DNA of 64,000 bases from Nesterenkonia natronophila (GTDB lineage Bacteria; Actinomycetota; Actinomycetes; Actinomycetales; Micrococcaceae): assembly GCF_003595215.1 (NCBI RefSeq), contig NZ_QYZP01000003.1:1-64000 (forward strand), written 5' to 3'. The notes below the pieces were generated by a model. The model was not told the DNA's origin, did not search any database, and saw only the letters and a program-made list of their open reading frames with translations. Each line of letters starts with the position of its first letter. Positions within the stretch are counted from its first letter, which is position 1. A program made the translations under genes and the position numbers. Shown piece by piece: positions 1 through 8,097 of the stretch.

Positions 1-249
1 GGCGCCGACTTCATCGAGGTTGGTGGTGAAGCGCAGTTTCCCGCCGGTGACGTGTTTGCGGATCAGCTCAGGCAGTCCGGGTTCGTGGAAGGGGAGGTCT
101 CCTGCGGAGAGGGAGGTGATCTTCTCGGGGTCGATATCGACCCCGACCACGTTGAACCCTAGTTCGGCCATGCACGCGGCATGGGTCGCTCCGAGGTACC
201 CGGTACCAATAACACTGATATTCTCCACAGTCGCACTCACAGTGGCCAT
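1..249 (-). CDS. ugd: UDP-glucose 6-dehydrogenase, N-terminal part (runs off the window)
   Basis: Reading the minus strand from an ATG at 249 gives 83 codons open to the window edge. The protein has the Rossmann motif GTGYLG near residue 16, then VVGVDIDPEKI and HEPGLPELI, all typical of the UDP-glucose/GDP-mannose dehydrogenase family, which oxidises UDP-glucose to UDP-glucuronate for acidic polysaccharides. NAD binding is visible; the catalytic cysteine would lie outside the window. A TAGGAT hexamer overlaps the ATG, so the GTG at 240 (codon 4) may be the real start, giving MSATVENISVIG. The product could feed glucuronate into the wall-polymer cluster at 52-61 kb, but that link is inference. 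Confidence 0.85.
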   Translation of the reverse strand, partial: MATVSATVENISVIGTGYLGATHAACMAELGFNVVGVDIDPEKITSLSAGDLPFHEPGLPELIRKHVTGGKLRFTTNLDEVGA

Positions 250-294
250 CCTAAGCGGGATGCGTCACGAACAGTGCGGCCGGTCGTCGATGGT

Positions 295-1098
295 TCAGTG
301 GTCGAGGTCTTTCAACCCATGATCAGCATCCGGATTCGCCCGCACCATTTCTGTCAGCTGGTGGGCAGCAGCCACGACGACACCGGCGAACTTTCTGCCC
401 GGTTGTCGGGAGAGGCGTTCGATAGGCCCTGAGATGGAGACCGCGGCGATCACTCGGCCAGAGGGGCCGCGCACCGGCGCGGAGACGGAGGCGACACCGG
501 GCTCACGCTCACCCAGAGACTCGCCCCATCCGCGGCGGCGTACACCCGCCAGCACGGTCGGAGTGAACCGAGCTCTCCGAAGGCCTTCGACCAAACGTTC
601 ATGGTCCTCCCAGGCCAGCAGTACCTGGGCGGCGGAGCCTGCCTTCATGGACAGCTGAGTGCCCACAGGAATGGAGTCGCGCAAACCGATCGGCCGTTCA
701 GCCGAGGCCACGCACACCCGCGCGTCACCCTGGCGGCGAAAGATCTGGGTGGACTCACCGGTGACATCGCGCAGCTTCAGCAGGATCGGTCCCGCCGCAG
801 ACACCAGCTGGTCGTCTCCCGCGGCCGCCGCAAGCTCCGCCAACCGTGAGCCGATCACGTACCGGCCGCGCACGTCCCGGGAGAGGAACCGGTGGTGGAC
901 CAGTGCGGACGCCAGGCGGTGCACCGTCGGGCGAGCCAACCCCGTGCATTCCACCAACTGCGCCAACGTAGCTGGACCGGCCTCCAAGGCATCCATGATC
1001 ATCACGGACTTATCGATCACGCCGATCCCCGAGGGTGCGTGCAGGGGTCGGGACGAGTTGGTGCTGGCGCCGGCGGAGGACGCAGATTTCTCGGCCAT
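295..1098 (-). CDS. ndgR: IclR-family regulator of leucine biosynthesis (NdgR/LtbR type)
   Basis: 267 aa. A winged helix-turn-helix occupies about residues 25-80 (GPATLAQLVECTGLARPTVH), followed by the IclR effector-binding domain with the stretches VGTQLSMKAGSAAQ, GVRRRGWGESLGEREPGVAS and VSISGPIERL, which match the NdgR/LtbR subfamily very closely. Family members repress leuCD and sometimes other amino-acid genes. The gene is divergent from leuC with 167 bp between starts, and a perfect inverted repeat lies in that gap. The ATG at 1098 has no Shine-Dalgarno but sits exactly six bases after TAGACT on the minus strand, so the message is probably leaderless. Confidence 0.93.
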   Translation of the reverse strand: MAEKSASSAGASTNSSRPLHAPSGIGVIDKSVMIMDALEAGPATLAQLVECTGLARPTVHRLASALVHHRFLSRDVRGRYVIGSRLAELAAAAGDDQLVSAAGPILLKLRDVTGESTQIFRRQGDARVCVASAERPIGLRDSIPVGTQLSMKAGSAAQVLLAWEDHERLVEGLRRARFTPTVLAGVRRRGWGESLGEREPGVASVSAPVRGPSGRVIAAVSISGPIERLSRQPGRKFAGVVVAAAHQLTEMVRANPDADHGLKDLDH

Positions 1099-1110
1099 TG
1101 TCCCAGTCTA
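1099..1110 (-). promoter_or_regulatory. -10 element giving a leaderless ndgR transcript
   Basis: On the minus strand TAGACT (1110-1105) is followed by six bases and then the ndgR ATG. With normal -10 geometry, transcription would start on the A of the start codon. No ribosome-binding site is visible. Confidence 0.6.
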
Positions 1111-1115
1111 GCGCG

Positions 1116-1134
1116 GGTCTCACATATTGAGACC
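1116..1134. promoter_or_regulatory. Inverted-repeat operator for the IclR regulator between ndgR and leuC
   Basis: GGTCTCA-CATAT-TGAGACC has perfect 7-base arms around five bases. The inner part, CACATATTGAGA, differs by one base from the LtbR box described for Corynebacterium glutamicum as I recall it (CA-Y-ATAGTG-R-GA). It sits just upstream of the ndgR -10 and overlaps a leuC -35-like TTGAGA (1127-1132), so a bound regulator could block both promoters. Direct observation: the repeat. Inference: that NdgR binds it. Confidence 0.65.
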
Positions 1135-1154
1135 TGGTTTGGCCGCTCTAGAGG
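1127..1154 (+). promoter_or_regulatory. Candidate leuCD promoter
   Basis: TTGAGA (1127-1132) and TAGAGG (1149-1154) are 16 bases apart. They would start transcription near 1161 and give a leader of about 105 bases before leuC. That leader holds a hairpin with the perfect 8-base arms CGTCGTCG (1204-1211) and CGACGACG (1232-1239). No leader peptide with its own stop codon was found. Confidence 0.45.
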
Positions 1155-1265
1155 CTCCCAGGCAACAGTGGTTCCCTAGAAGAGCGAAGCCCTACCGGGC
1201 CGGCGTCGTCGTCCTTCACCACCCTGATACCCGACGACGGCGCCCACAGATTTCTGGAGGAACTC

Positions 1266-2723
1266 ATGGTGGAGATTGCCAGCGACAAGCCGCTGACTCT
1301 GGCCGAGAAGGTCTGGCGCGACCACGTGGTGGTCCGAGGGAAGGACAATGACGGGCAGCGCGCACCTGACCTGCTCTACATTGACCTGCATCTGGTCCAC
1401 GAAGTCACCAGCCCCCAGGCGTTTGAAGGTCTACGGCTGGCCGGTCGGCCAGTGCGTCGCCCCGACCTCACCATCGCCACCGAGGACCACAACACCCCAA
1501 CACTGGAGATCGACAAACCGATCGCTGATCCGATCAGCCGTATACAGGTCGACACCCTGCGCGCCAACTGCGAAGAGTTCGGCATCCGGCTGCACTCACT
1601 CGGCGACGCCAACCAAGGAATCGTGCACGTGGTGGGCCCGCAACTGGGTCTGACTCAGCCAGGAATGACCGTGGTCTGCGGCGACTCCCACACCTCCACC
1701 CACGGAGCCTTCGGCTCCCTGGCCATGGGCATCGGCACCAGCGAGGTCGAACATGTCCTGGCCACGCAGACACTGTCGCTGAAGCCGTTCAAGACCATGG
1801 CCGTTACCGTCAATGGGACGCTGAAGCCGGGAGTCAGCTCAAAGGACATCATTCTGGCGGTGATCGCTGAGATCGGCACCGGCGGCGGCCAAGGATACGT
1901 TCTCGAATACCGCGGGACCGCGATCGAGCAGCTCTCCATGGAAGCGCGGATGACCATCTGCAACATGAGCATCGAAGCCGGAGCGCGCGCCGGGATGGTA
2001 GGACCCGATGAAACCACCTTCGACTACGTCCAGGGACGTCCGCACGCGCCCACCGGTGAGGAATGGGACACGGCGGTTGAGTACTGGCGTTCGCTGCGCA
2101 CCGACGAGGGCGCCGAGTTCGACGCTGAAGTAGTGATCGACGCCGACCAGCTGGAACCGTTCGTGACCTGGGGCACCAACCCTGGTCACGGCGTCTCGCT
2201 GAACGATGCTGTGCCGCAGCCCACTGACTTCGACGATCCCGTAGACCGCGAATCCGCGGAGCGGGCCCTGGAGTACATGGATCTTGAGCCCGGCACCCGC
2301 ATGAAAGATATCCGTGTGGACACGGTCTTCCTCGGGTCCTGCACCAACTCCCGGTTGGAGGATCTGCGCAAAGCCGCGGAGATCATACGGGGCAGGCACA
2401 AGGACCCCCAGGTGCGCATGATTGTGGTCCCCGGATCGGCGCAGGTTAGGTTGGAAGCCGAGGCCGAGGGCCTGGATCAGGTCTTCAAGGATTTCGGCGC
2501 CGAATGGCGGTTCGCGGGTTGCTCGATGTGTTTGGGCATGAATCCCGACCAACTGGCCCCGGGAGAACGTTGCGCCTCCACATCGAACCGCAATTTCGAG
2601 GGCCGTCAGGGCAAAGGTGGACGCACTCACCTGGTGTCCCCAGTTGTCGCCGCCGCCACCGCTATCCGCGGTACGCTCTCCGCACCATCCGATGTCCTAC
2701 TGCCTGAACCGACACCTGCGTAG
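1266..2723 (+). CDS. leuC: 3-isopropylmalate dehydratase large subunit
   Basis: 485 aa, normal length for the aconitase-family subunit that with LeuD isomerises 2-isopropylmalate to 3-isopropylmalate in leucine synthesis. The three [4Fe-4S] ligands are present: Cys359 in GSCTNSR and Cys419/Cys422 in [20 protein letters not shown] is the substrate-loop signature. The ATG at 1266 is preceded by TGGAGGA at good spacing, which fixes the start. leuD follows after 25 bp, so the two are co-transcribed, most likely under the IclR regulator encoded divergently. Confidence 0.97.
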   Translation: MVEIASDKPLTLAEKVWRDHVVVRGKDNDGQRAPDLLYIDLHLVHEVTSPQAFEGLRLAGRPVRRPDLTIATEDHNTPTLEIDKPIADPISRIQVDTLRANCEEFGIRLHSLGDANQGIVHVVGPQLGLTQPGMTVVCGDSHTSTHGAFGSLAMGIGTSEVEHVLATQTLSLKPFKTMAVTVNGTLKPGVSSKDIILAVIAEIGTGGGQGYVLEYRGTAIEQLSMEARMTICNMSIEAGARAGMVGPDETTFDYVQGRPHAPTGEEWDTAVEYWRSLRTDEGAEFDAEVVIDADQLEPFVTWGTNPGHGVSLNDAVPQPTDFDDPVDRESAERALEYMDLEPGTRMKDIRVDTVFLGSCTNSRLEDLRKAAEIIRGRHKDPQVRMIVVPGSAQVRLEAEAEGLDQVFKDFGAEWRFAGCSMCLGMNPDQLAPGERCASTSNRNFEGRQGKGGRTHLVSPVVAAATAIRGTLSAPSDVLLPEPTPA

Positions 2724-2748
2724 CTTGAACTAGCACAGGAGCATTCCT

Positions 2749-3348
2749 ATGGAACCCATCACCACGCATACTGGCACCGGCGTCCCGCTGCGACAGTCCA
2801 ATGTGGACACTGACCAGATCATTCCCGCGGTCTTTCTGAAGCGCATCACCAAGACCGGGTTCGAAGACGCACTGTTCTACGCCTGGCGGAAGAACCCTGA
2901 CTTTGTGCTCAACCAGGAGGCCTATAAGAACGGCACCGTCCTGGTGGCCGGACCGGACTTCGGCACCGGGTCCTCCAGGGAGCACGCAGTCTGGGCGCTG
3001 CGGGACTACGGCTTCAAAGTCGTCATCTCTTCCCGCTTCGCCGACATCTTCTACAGCAACTCGGCCAAACAAGGGCTGCTCGCGGCAAAGGTTGCCCAGC
3101 CCGACGTCGAACTCATGTGGAAAGAGCTGGAGAAGGACCCTGCTACGGAGATCACCGTGGATCTGGAGTCCAGAACGTTGCGCTGCGGGACTGTGGACAC
3201 CACCTTCGAGATCGACAACTACACTCGCTGGCGGCTCATGGAGGGCCTGGACGATATCTCCCTGACTCTGCGTCAGGACGCGGCCATCGGAGCATATGAA
3301 TCTACCCGCCCCAGCTTGAAGCCCACCACCCTGCCCGTCAAGGTCTAG
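2749..3348 (+). CDS. leuD: 3-isopropylmalate dehydratase small subunit
   Basis: 199 aa, the swivelling small subunit of isopropylmalate isomerase. The motifs [25 protein letters not shown] and FADIFYSN are characteristic and carry the substrate-binding loop. The ATG at 2749 has CAGGAG upstream. It is the second gene of the leuCD unit; a hairpin at 3353-3376 follows. Confidence 0.97.
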   Translation: MEPITTHTGTGVPLRQSNVDTDQIIPAVFLKRITKTGFEDALFYAWRKNPDFVLNQEAYKNGTVLVAGPDFGTGSSREHAVWALRDYGFKVVISSRFADIFYSNSAKQGLLAAKVAQPDVELMWKELEKDPATEITVDLESRTLRCGTVDTTFEIDNYTRWRLMEGLDDISLTLRQDAAIGAYESTRPSLKPTTLPVKV

Positions 3349-3352
3349 GAAA

Positions 3353-3376
3353 CCCGGGTCTGCTCAGACTCTCGGG
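3353..3376 (+). terminator. Hairpin after leuD
   Basis: CCCG-G-GTCTG-CT-CAGAC-TCT-CGGG folds into a 5-bp inner stem with a 4-bp outer extension. It has no T-run, so it is at best a weak or Rho-assisted terminator between leuD and murA. Confidence 0.35.
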
Positions 3377-3449
3377 ACTCCCAACCTTGATCGGGTACAG
3401 TGGCATGGCTGAGAATCCGTTGCCTGATCCGAAGGGACCCCTCGACTTT

Positions 3450-4772
3450 ATGGCAAAGCTGCTCACCATCCAAGGTGGTAAGCCCCTCCAGGGCGAAGTG
3501 CACGTTAGGGGCGCTAAGAACCTGGTTCCAAAATCAATGGTCGCCTCCCTCCTGGGCAGTGAACCCTCCGAACTGCACAACGTCCCGGAGATCAAGGACG
3601 TGGACATCGTCACCAATCTGTTGACGATCCACGGCGTGAAGGTGGACCGGGACGCCGCGTCCGGGGTTATGACGCTGGACCCGCGGGAGACCTACTCGGC
3701 TGAACACTCCGCGATCGACACCCACGCCGGGGACTCCCGGATTCCCATCCTGTTCTGTGGACCTCTGATGCACAAGAACGGGGAAGCGTTCATACCCGAT
3801 CTCGGGGGATGCCGCATCGGTGACCGGCCGATCAACTATCACCTGGAGGTGCTGCGGAACTTCGGGGCCGTGGTGGACAAGCGTGCCACCGGAATCCACA
3901 TTTCGGCGCCCAAGGGTCTGCGCGGAGCGAAGCTGGAGCTTCCCTTCCCCTCCGTGGGCGCCACCGAGCAGGTGTTGCTGACCGCGGTGCTCGCTGAAGG
4001 CATCACCGAGCTGAAGAACTCAGCAGTCGAACCGGAGATCCACGATCTGATCGCCATCCTCCAGCAGATGGGCGCGATCATCACCGTCTACACTGACCGG
4101 ACCATCCGCATCGAAGGCGTTTCCCGGCTCTCCGGGTTCAGGCATCGCTCCATTCCCGACCGCAACGAGACCGCATCCTGGGCTTCGGCGGCGCTGGTCA
4201 CGGAGGGTGATATCTACGTTCGCGGCGCAGCCCAACGCGACCTCACCGCCTTCCTCAACACTTACCGCAAGATCGGCGGAGAGTTCGAGGTGGATGAGGA
4301 AGGCATGCGCTTCTGGCACGCCGGGGAGCCGCTGAAGCCCCTGGTGCTGGAGACTGACGTGCACCCCGGTTTCATGACGGACTGGCAGCAGCCCATGGTG
4401 GTCGCGCTGACTCAGGCCAACGGGGTCTCCATTGTGCACGAGACGGTCTATGAGAATCGGTTCGGCTTCACTCAGGCGCTGACCCGGATGGGAGCCTCCA
4501 TCCAGCTGCACAGAGAGTGCCTGGGCTCCAACCCGTGCCGCTTCGGTCAGCGTAACTTCCTGCACTCGGCTGTCATTTCCGGGCCCTCCAAGCTCACTGG
4601 GGCCGATATCGACATTCCCGATCTGCGCGGTGGCTTCTCCCACCTGATTGCCGCCCTGGCCGCCAAGGGGACCTCGAACGTGACTGGCATTGAGATCATC
4701 TCTCGCGGTTACGAGTACTTCATCGACAAGATCGCAGGACTGGGCGCCGACATCTCGATCTCCGAACGCTGA
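3450..4772 (+). CDS. murA: UDP-N-acetylglucosamine 1-carboxyvinyltransferase
   Basis: 440 aa from the ATG at 3450, the first committed step of peptidoglycan synthesis (enolpyruvyl transfer to UDP-GlcNAc). RGAKNLVPKS holds the Lys-Asn pair of the active site. GGCRIGDRP holds the catalytic cysteine, residue 121, which is the fosfomycin target; mycobacterial MurA has Asp here, so this enzyme should be sensitive at that residue. An in-frame ATG at 3405 would add 15 residues. I prefer 3450 because the family normally begins right at LLTIQGGKPL and because a TACAGT hexamer at 3396-3401 would put the transcription start after 3405. AAGGGA lies 12 bases upstream of 3450. Confidence 0.93.
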   Translation: MAKLLTIQGGKPLQGEVHVRGAKNLVPKSMVASLLGSEPSELHNVPEIKDVDIVTNLLTIHGVKVDRDAASGVMTLDPRETYSAEHSAIDTHAGDSRIPILFCGPLMHKNGEAFIPDLGGCRIGDRPINYHLEVLRNFGAVVDKRATGIHISAPKGLRGAKLELPFPSVGATEQVLLTAVLAEGITELKNSAVEPEIHDLIAILQQMGAIITVYTDRTIRIEGVSRLSGFRHRSIPDRNETASWASAALVTEGDIYVRGAAQRDLTAFLNTYRKIGGEFEVDEEGMRFWHAGEPLKPLVLETDVHPGFMTDWQQPMVVALTQANGVSIVHETVYENRFGFTQALTRMGASIQLHRECLGSNPCRFGQRNFLHSAVISGPSKLTGADIDIPDLRGGFSHLIAALAAKGTSNVTGIEIISRGYEYFIDKIAGLGADISISER

Positions 4773-4800
4773 CCCCACCTGCCCGGTAGGGTCTAGAGAT

Positions 4801-5562
4801 ATGACACAACGACGCCGCATCCCGCTGGGGATCCGCGCCACAGCCAACCTGTTTCGACCAATGATGAGGGTGGCGATAAGCAAAGAGTGGCGGGGACTCG
4901 ATACCCTGCCTGAGCGTGGATTCATTGCGGTGACCAACCACGTCAGCGAACTCGACCCCTTCGCCGTGGGTCTGGCCGTGGTCAGCTCCGGCACCACCCC
5001 GCACTTCCTGGCCAAGGACTCTCTGTTCCGCATACCGGTGGTGGGGGCAGCCCTGAGTCGGCTTCAGCAGGTGCCGGTAGCCAGGTCTGACCGACAAGCT
5101 GCCAACCAGTCACTTGAAGTGGCCCAGAGCGCCCTTGATCGGGGAGGGGCAATCCTGATCTACCCTGAAGGGACGCTCACCAGAGATCCTGAGCTGTGGC
5201 CCATGCGGGCCAAGACGGGAGCGGCCCGGCTGGCTCTTACCACCGGAGCGCCGCTGATCCCGTTCGTCCACTGGGGAGTCCAAGACGTGTTGGCCCCCTA
5301 CGCCAAGTTGCCCAAACTGCTGCCGCGGAAGAAGTACATCCTCCAGGTGGGAGAACCCATAGATATCTCTGACCTGCGCAGCATGCCACTGACCAGAACT
5401 GTGCTCGCCGAGGCCACCCAACGTATTGAAGCAGCACTGACTGAAGGAGTGGCCCAGCTGCGCGGTGAGCAGCCTCCAGAGCACATTTGGGACCGTGCCC
5501 TGAATCAGCGGGTGCCTCGCAACCAAATTCGGGCCCGCGGCGGAGACGAGGTCTCACCATGA
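4801..5562 (+). CDS. plsC: 1-acyl-sn-glycerol-3-phosphate acyltransferase
   Basis: 253 aa PlsC-type acyltransferase making phosphatidic acid at the inner membrane face. The HX4D catalytic motif is NHVSELD (His47) and the glycerophosphate-binding motif is YPEGTLTRD (Glu123). The ATG at 4801 lies eight bases after TAGGGT (4787-4792), suggesting a very short leader. The last codon overlaps gpsA by four bases (ATGA), so the acyltransferase and the glycerol-3-phosphate supplier are translationally coupled. Confidence 0.9.
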   Translation: MTQRRRIPLGIRATANLFRPMMRVAISKEWRGLDTLPERGFIAVTNHVSELDPFAVGLAVVSSGTTPHFLAKDSLFRIPVVGAALSRLQQVPVARSDRQAANQSLEVAQSALDRGGAILIYPEGTLTRDPELWPMRAKTGAARLALTTGAPLIPFVHWGVQDVLAPYAKLPKLLPRKKYILQVGEPIDISDLRSMPLTRTVLAEATQRIEAALTEGVAQLRGEQPPEHIWDRALNQRVPRNQIRARGGDEVSP

Positions 5563-6623
5563 TTGTGAATCCTCGCCAGACGAAGATCGCTGTACTTGGA
5601 GCCGGGTCCTGGGGGACTACTTTTGCCAAGGTGCTCGCTGATGCCACAACCGGTGAGGCTGAGGGCGGGCACGAGCACATCGTACTTTGGGCCCGACGCC
5701 GCGAGATTGCCGAGGAGATCACTCACCGCCACACGAACACCACCTACCTCGGCGAGATCTCCATACCTGAGCGAATCAGCGCTACTGACCAGCTCTCTGA
5801 GGCAGTCAGTGGGGCCGGCGTCGTCGTTCTGGCGCTGCCAGCTCAGAGTCTCCGCGACCATCTCGCCCAGGTCCGGCAGGCCCTCGTGCCAGACGCCGTG
5901 GTGGTTTCGCTGATCAAAGGGCTGGAGCGGGGGACTCACCTGCGTATGTCTGAGGTGATAGCCGCCGAACTGAATATCCCCGCTGACCGCATCGCGGTGG
6001 TCTCAGGGCCGAACTTGGCTATGGAGATCGCCCGCGAGGAGCCCACCGCTTCAGTGGTGGCCTGCTGTGATGAGGCGGTGGCCGAGCAGATCGCCACCTT
6101 GTGCAGCGCTCCATACTTCCGGCCCTACACCAACAGTGACGTCACCGGGGTGGAGATCGCCGGAATCGTCAAGAACGTGATTGCGCTGGCCGTGGGCATG
6201 TGTGACGGTCAGCAGCTTGGAGACAATTCCAAAGCTTCGGTCATCACCCGGGGTCTTGCCGAGACCACACGACTTGCCGCCGCACTGGGAGGCCGCCTTG
6301 AGACACTGTCCGGTTTGGCAGGGCTCGGCGATGTGGTGGCGACCTGTGCCTCGCCGCTCTCCCGAAACCGCAGCGCTGGCCGTCTCCTGGGTCAGGGATA
6401 CAGCCCGGAGGAGACCGCGCAGCAGCTGACCCAGACTGCCGAGGGCATCAAATCTGCCGGGGCCGTCCTGGAGCTGGCCCACCAGCATCAGGTGGAGATG
6501 CCGATCGCAGAGGCTGTAGTAGCGGTCCTGACCGGCAAACTCGCCGTGGAGAACATCGCTACTCTGCTGCTGGCCAGAGAGCTGAAGGCCGAGCGGGAAG
6601 GACTGACTCATGACCACCGATAA
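5559..6623 (+). CDS. gpsA: NAD(P)-dependent glycerol-3-phosphate dehydrogenase
   Basis: 354 aa. It reduces dihydroxyacetone phosphate to sn-glycerol-3-phosphate for phospholipids. The N-terminal dinucleotide motif is GAGSWGTTFAKVLAD. SGPNLAMEIA and GIVKNVIALAVG, with the catalytic lysine, mark the helical C-terminal domain. The start is the ATG at 5559 overlapping the plsC stop (ATGA); longer in-frame readings upstream lie inside plsC. The end overlaps ddl by 14 bases, extending the plsC-gpsA-ddl operon. Confidence 0.95.
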   Translation: MIVNPRQTKIAVLGAGSWGTTFAKVLADATTGEAEGGHEHIVLWARRREIAEEITHRHTNTTYLGEISIPERISATDQLSEAVSGAGVVVLALPAQSLRDHLAQVRQALVPDAVVVSLIKGLERGTHLRMSEVIAAELNIPADRIAVVSGPNLAMEIAREEPTASVVACCDEAVAEQIATLCSAPYFRPYTNSDVTGVEIAGIVKNVIALAVGMCDGQQLGDNSKASVITRGLAETTRLAAALGGRLETLSGLAGLGDVVATCASPLSRNRSAGRLLGQGYSPEETAQQLTQTAEGIKSAGAVLELAHQHQVEMPIAEAVVAVLTGKLAVENIATLLLARELKAEREGLTHDHR

Positions 6624-7746
6624 ACCGCGCATACTCTTCCTGTACGGAGGCCAGTCCTCCGAACACGCCGTCTCCTGCGTCACCGCAGCCGGGGTCCTCA
6701 ACGCTATCGACACCACGAGGTTCGAGGTAGTCGAGGTGGGTATCACCGCGGAGGGCCAATGGACCAAACCTGTGGTCGATCCGCGAACTCACGCCTTCGG
6801 ATTGGAGGAACTTCCCCGCGTGCTGCCCACTGAGTCAAGTGTGCAGCTGATCCCAGGAGCTTCCGGTTCCACAGCCCGCACCGCTGAGTTGGTGGAGGTC
6901 GGACCGGACCTGCAGGCGACTTCGCTGGGCTGGGTGGATGTGGTGATGCCGCTGCTCCACGGACCTTTCGGTGAGGACGGGACTCTGCAGGGGATGTTGG
7001 AGATGGCGGGAGTGCCCTATGTGGGCGCCGGCGTGCTCACCAGCGCGGTCGGTATGGACAAACATTTCATGAAGCTGGCCTTCCAGGCTGCCGGACTGAA
7101 TGTCGGGCCGTGGGAGACTATCACCGCACGCCAGTGGGCCTTGGACGGCCAGGGCGCCCTGGACAGGGTGCGGCGGCTGCAGCTTCCCGTGTTCGTCAAA
7201 CCGGCCCGTGCCGGGTCGTCCACCGGCATCACCAGGGTCGACAATTTCGATGAGCTCGACCAGGCGCTGCAGACGGCCCGTAAGTTCGACCCCAAAGTGA
7301 TCGTTGAGCAGGGTATCGACGGGCGTGAGATCGAATGCGGCGTGCTGGGAAGCCGCATCGGCTCCCACGCGCGGACCTCACTATTGGGGGAGATCGTGGT
7401 CGGCGACGGCGCCGAGACCCACCAGTTCTACGACTTCAACGCTAAGTACACCGACGCCGCAGCGGCCCAACTGTCCTGCCCTGCCGAGCTTCCCCACGAG
7501 GTCAGTGATGAGATCCGACGGCAGGCGGCGGTCGCCTTCGACTCCATCGATGCTGAAGGTATCTCCCGGGTGGACTTCTTCTACGGCAGAGACGGCTCCA
7601 TCATTATTAACGAGGTCAACACCATGCCGGGCTTCACTCCCATCAGCATGTACCCGCAGATGTGGAATGCCACTGGCATAGGTTACACCGAGCTCATCAC
7701 CGAGCTGATTGAGCTGGCCCTGGAGAGGCCAGTTGGCCTCCGCTAA
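6610..7746 (+). CDS. ddl: D-alanine--D-alanine ligase
   Basis: 378 aa ATP-grasp ligase forming D-Ala-D-Ala for the peptidoglycan stem peptide. Visible landmarks are GGQSSEHAVS at the N-terminus, LLHGPFGEDGTLQG, VFVKPARAGSSTGI in the ATP-grasp core and the metal/substrate motif NEVNTMPGFT near the end. The start at 6610 lies inside the gpsA end and is preceded by GGGAAGGA. Length and order are those of the family. The stop overlaps the -10 of the next gene. Confidence 0.96.
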   Translation: MTTDKPRILFLYGGQSSEHAVSCVTAAGVLNAIDTTRFEVVEVGITAEGQWTKPVVDPRTHAFGLEELPRVLPTESSVQLIPGASGSTARTAELVEVGPDLQATSLGWVDVVMPLLHGPFGEDGTLQGMLEMAGVPYVGAGVLTSAVGMDKHFMKLAFQAAGLNVGPWETITARQWALDGQGALDRVRRLQLPVFVKPARAGSSTGITRVDNFDELDQALQTARKFDPKVIVEQGIDGREIECGVLGSRIGSHARTSLLGEIVVGDGAETHQFYDFNAKYTDAAAAQLSCPAELPHEVSDEIRRQAAVAFDSIDAEGISRVDFFYGRDGSIIINEVNTMPGFTPISMYPQMWNATGIGYTELITELIELALERPVGLR

Positions 7747-7755
7747 AATGGCCGC
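7744..7755 (+). promoter_or_regulatory. -10 element for a leaderless DUF3039 transcript
   Basis: TAAAAT (7744-7749) is followed by six bases and the ATG at 7756. The hexamer overlaps the ddl stop codon, so the downstream pair can be transcribed independently of the ddl operon. Confidence 0.6.
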
Positions 7756-8094
7756 ATGATGTCCTTCACCGACGACCAGACCCGGATGCACACCACCGAT
7801 CCAGCTGCGACACCTGGCGGCGCTGCCACGATCGAGCGTGAACGCGTCGAGCAGCCCGCGGAACCGGGTGATCACGAGCGTTTCTCCCACTATGTGAAGA
7901 AAGACAAGATCATGGAGTCCGCTCTGGAGGGCGGCGCGGTGGTTGCCCTGTGCGGCAAAGTCTGGACTCCCTCGCGGGACCCCAAGAAGTTCCCAGTCTG
8001 CCCCGAATGCAAAGAGATCTATGAGGGAATAAGCGGCGGGGACGACCAAGGATCCGGAAAAGGTCGCGGGTTCTTCGGTTTCGGTAAGAACTGA
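7756..8094 (+). CDS. DUF3039 family protein
   Basis: 112 aa. The C-terminal half, from SHYVKKDKIMESALEGG through ALCGKVWTPSRDPKKFPVCPECKEIYE, is the DUF3039 signature. Cysteines at CGK and CPEC could form a small zinc site; that is inference. The N-terminal 40 residues look disordered. Function is unknown. An SF2 helicase gene follows after three bases, so the two are almost certainly one unit. ATG-ATG at 7756/7759 leaves a one-codon ambiguity in the start. Confidence 0.85.
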   Translation: MMSFTDDQTRMHTTDPAATPGGAATIERERVEQPAEPGDHERFSHYVKKDKIMESALEGGAVVALCGKVWTPSRDPKKFPVCPECKEIYEGISGGDDQGSGKGRGFFGFGKN

Positions 8095-8097
8095 GGC

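Noticed and set aside
1127..1351. Leader reading frame with Val-Val-Val-Leu before leuC, suggesting an attenuation peptide
   Set aside because: No credible start codon with a ribosome-binding site, and the frame does not stop before leuC but continues inside it.
1839..2630. 263-codon open frame antisense to leuC, and many similar long antisense frames
   Set aside because: Shadow frames caused by high GC; composition is atypical and the sense strand encodes a well-conserved protein.
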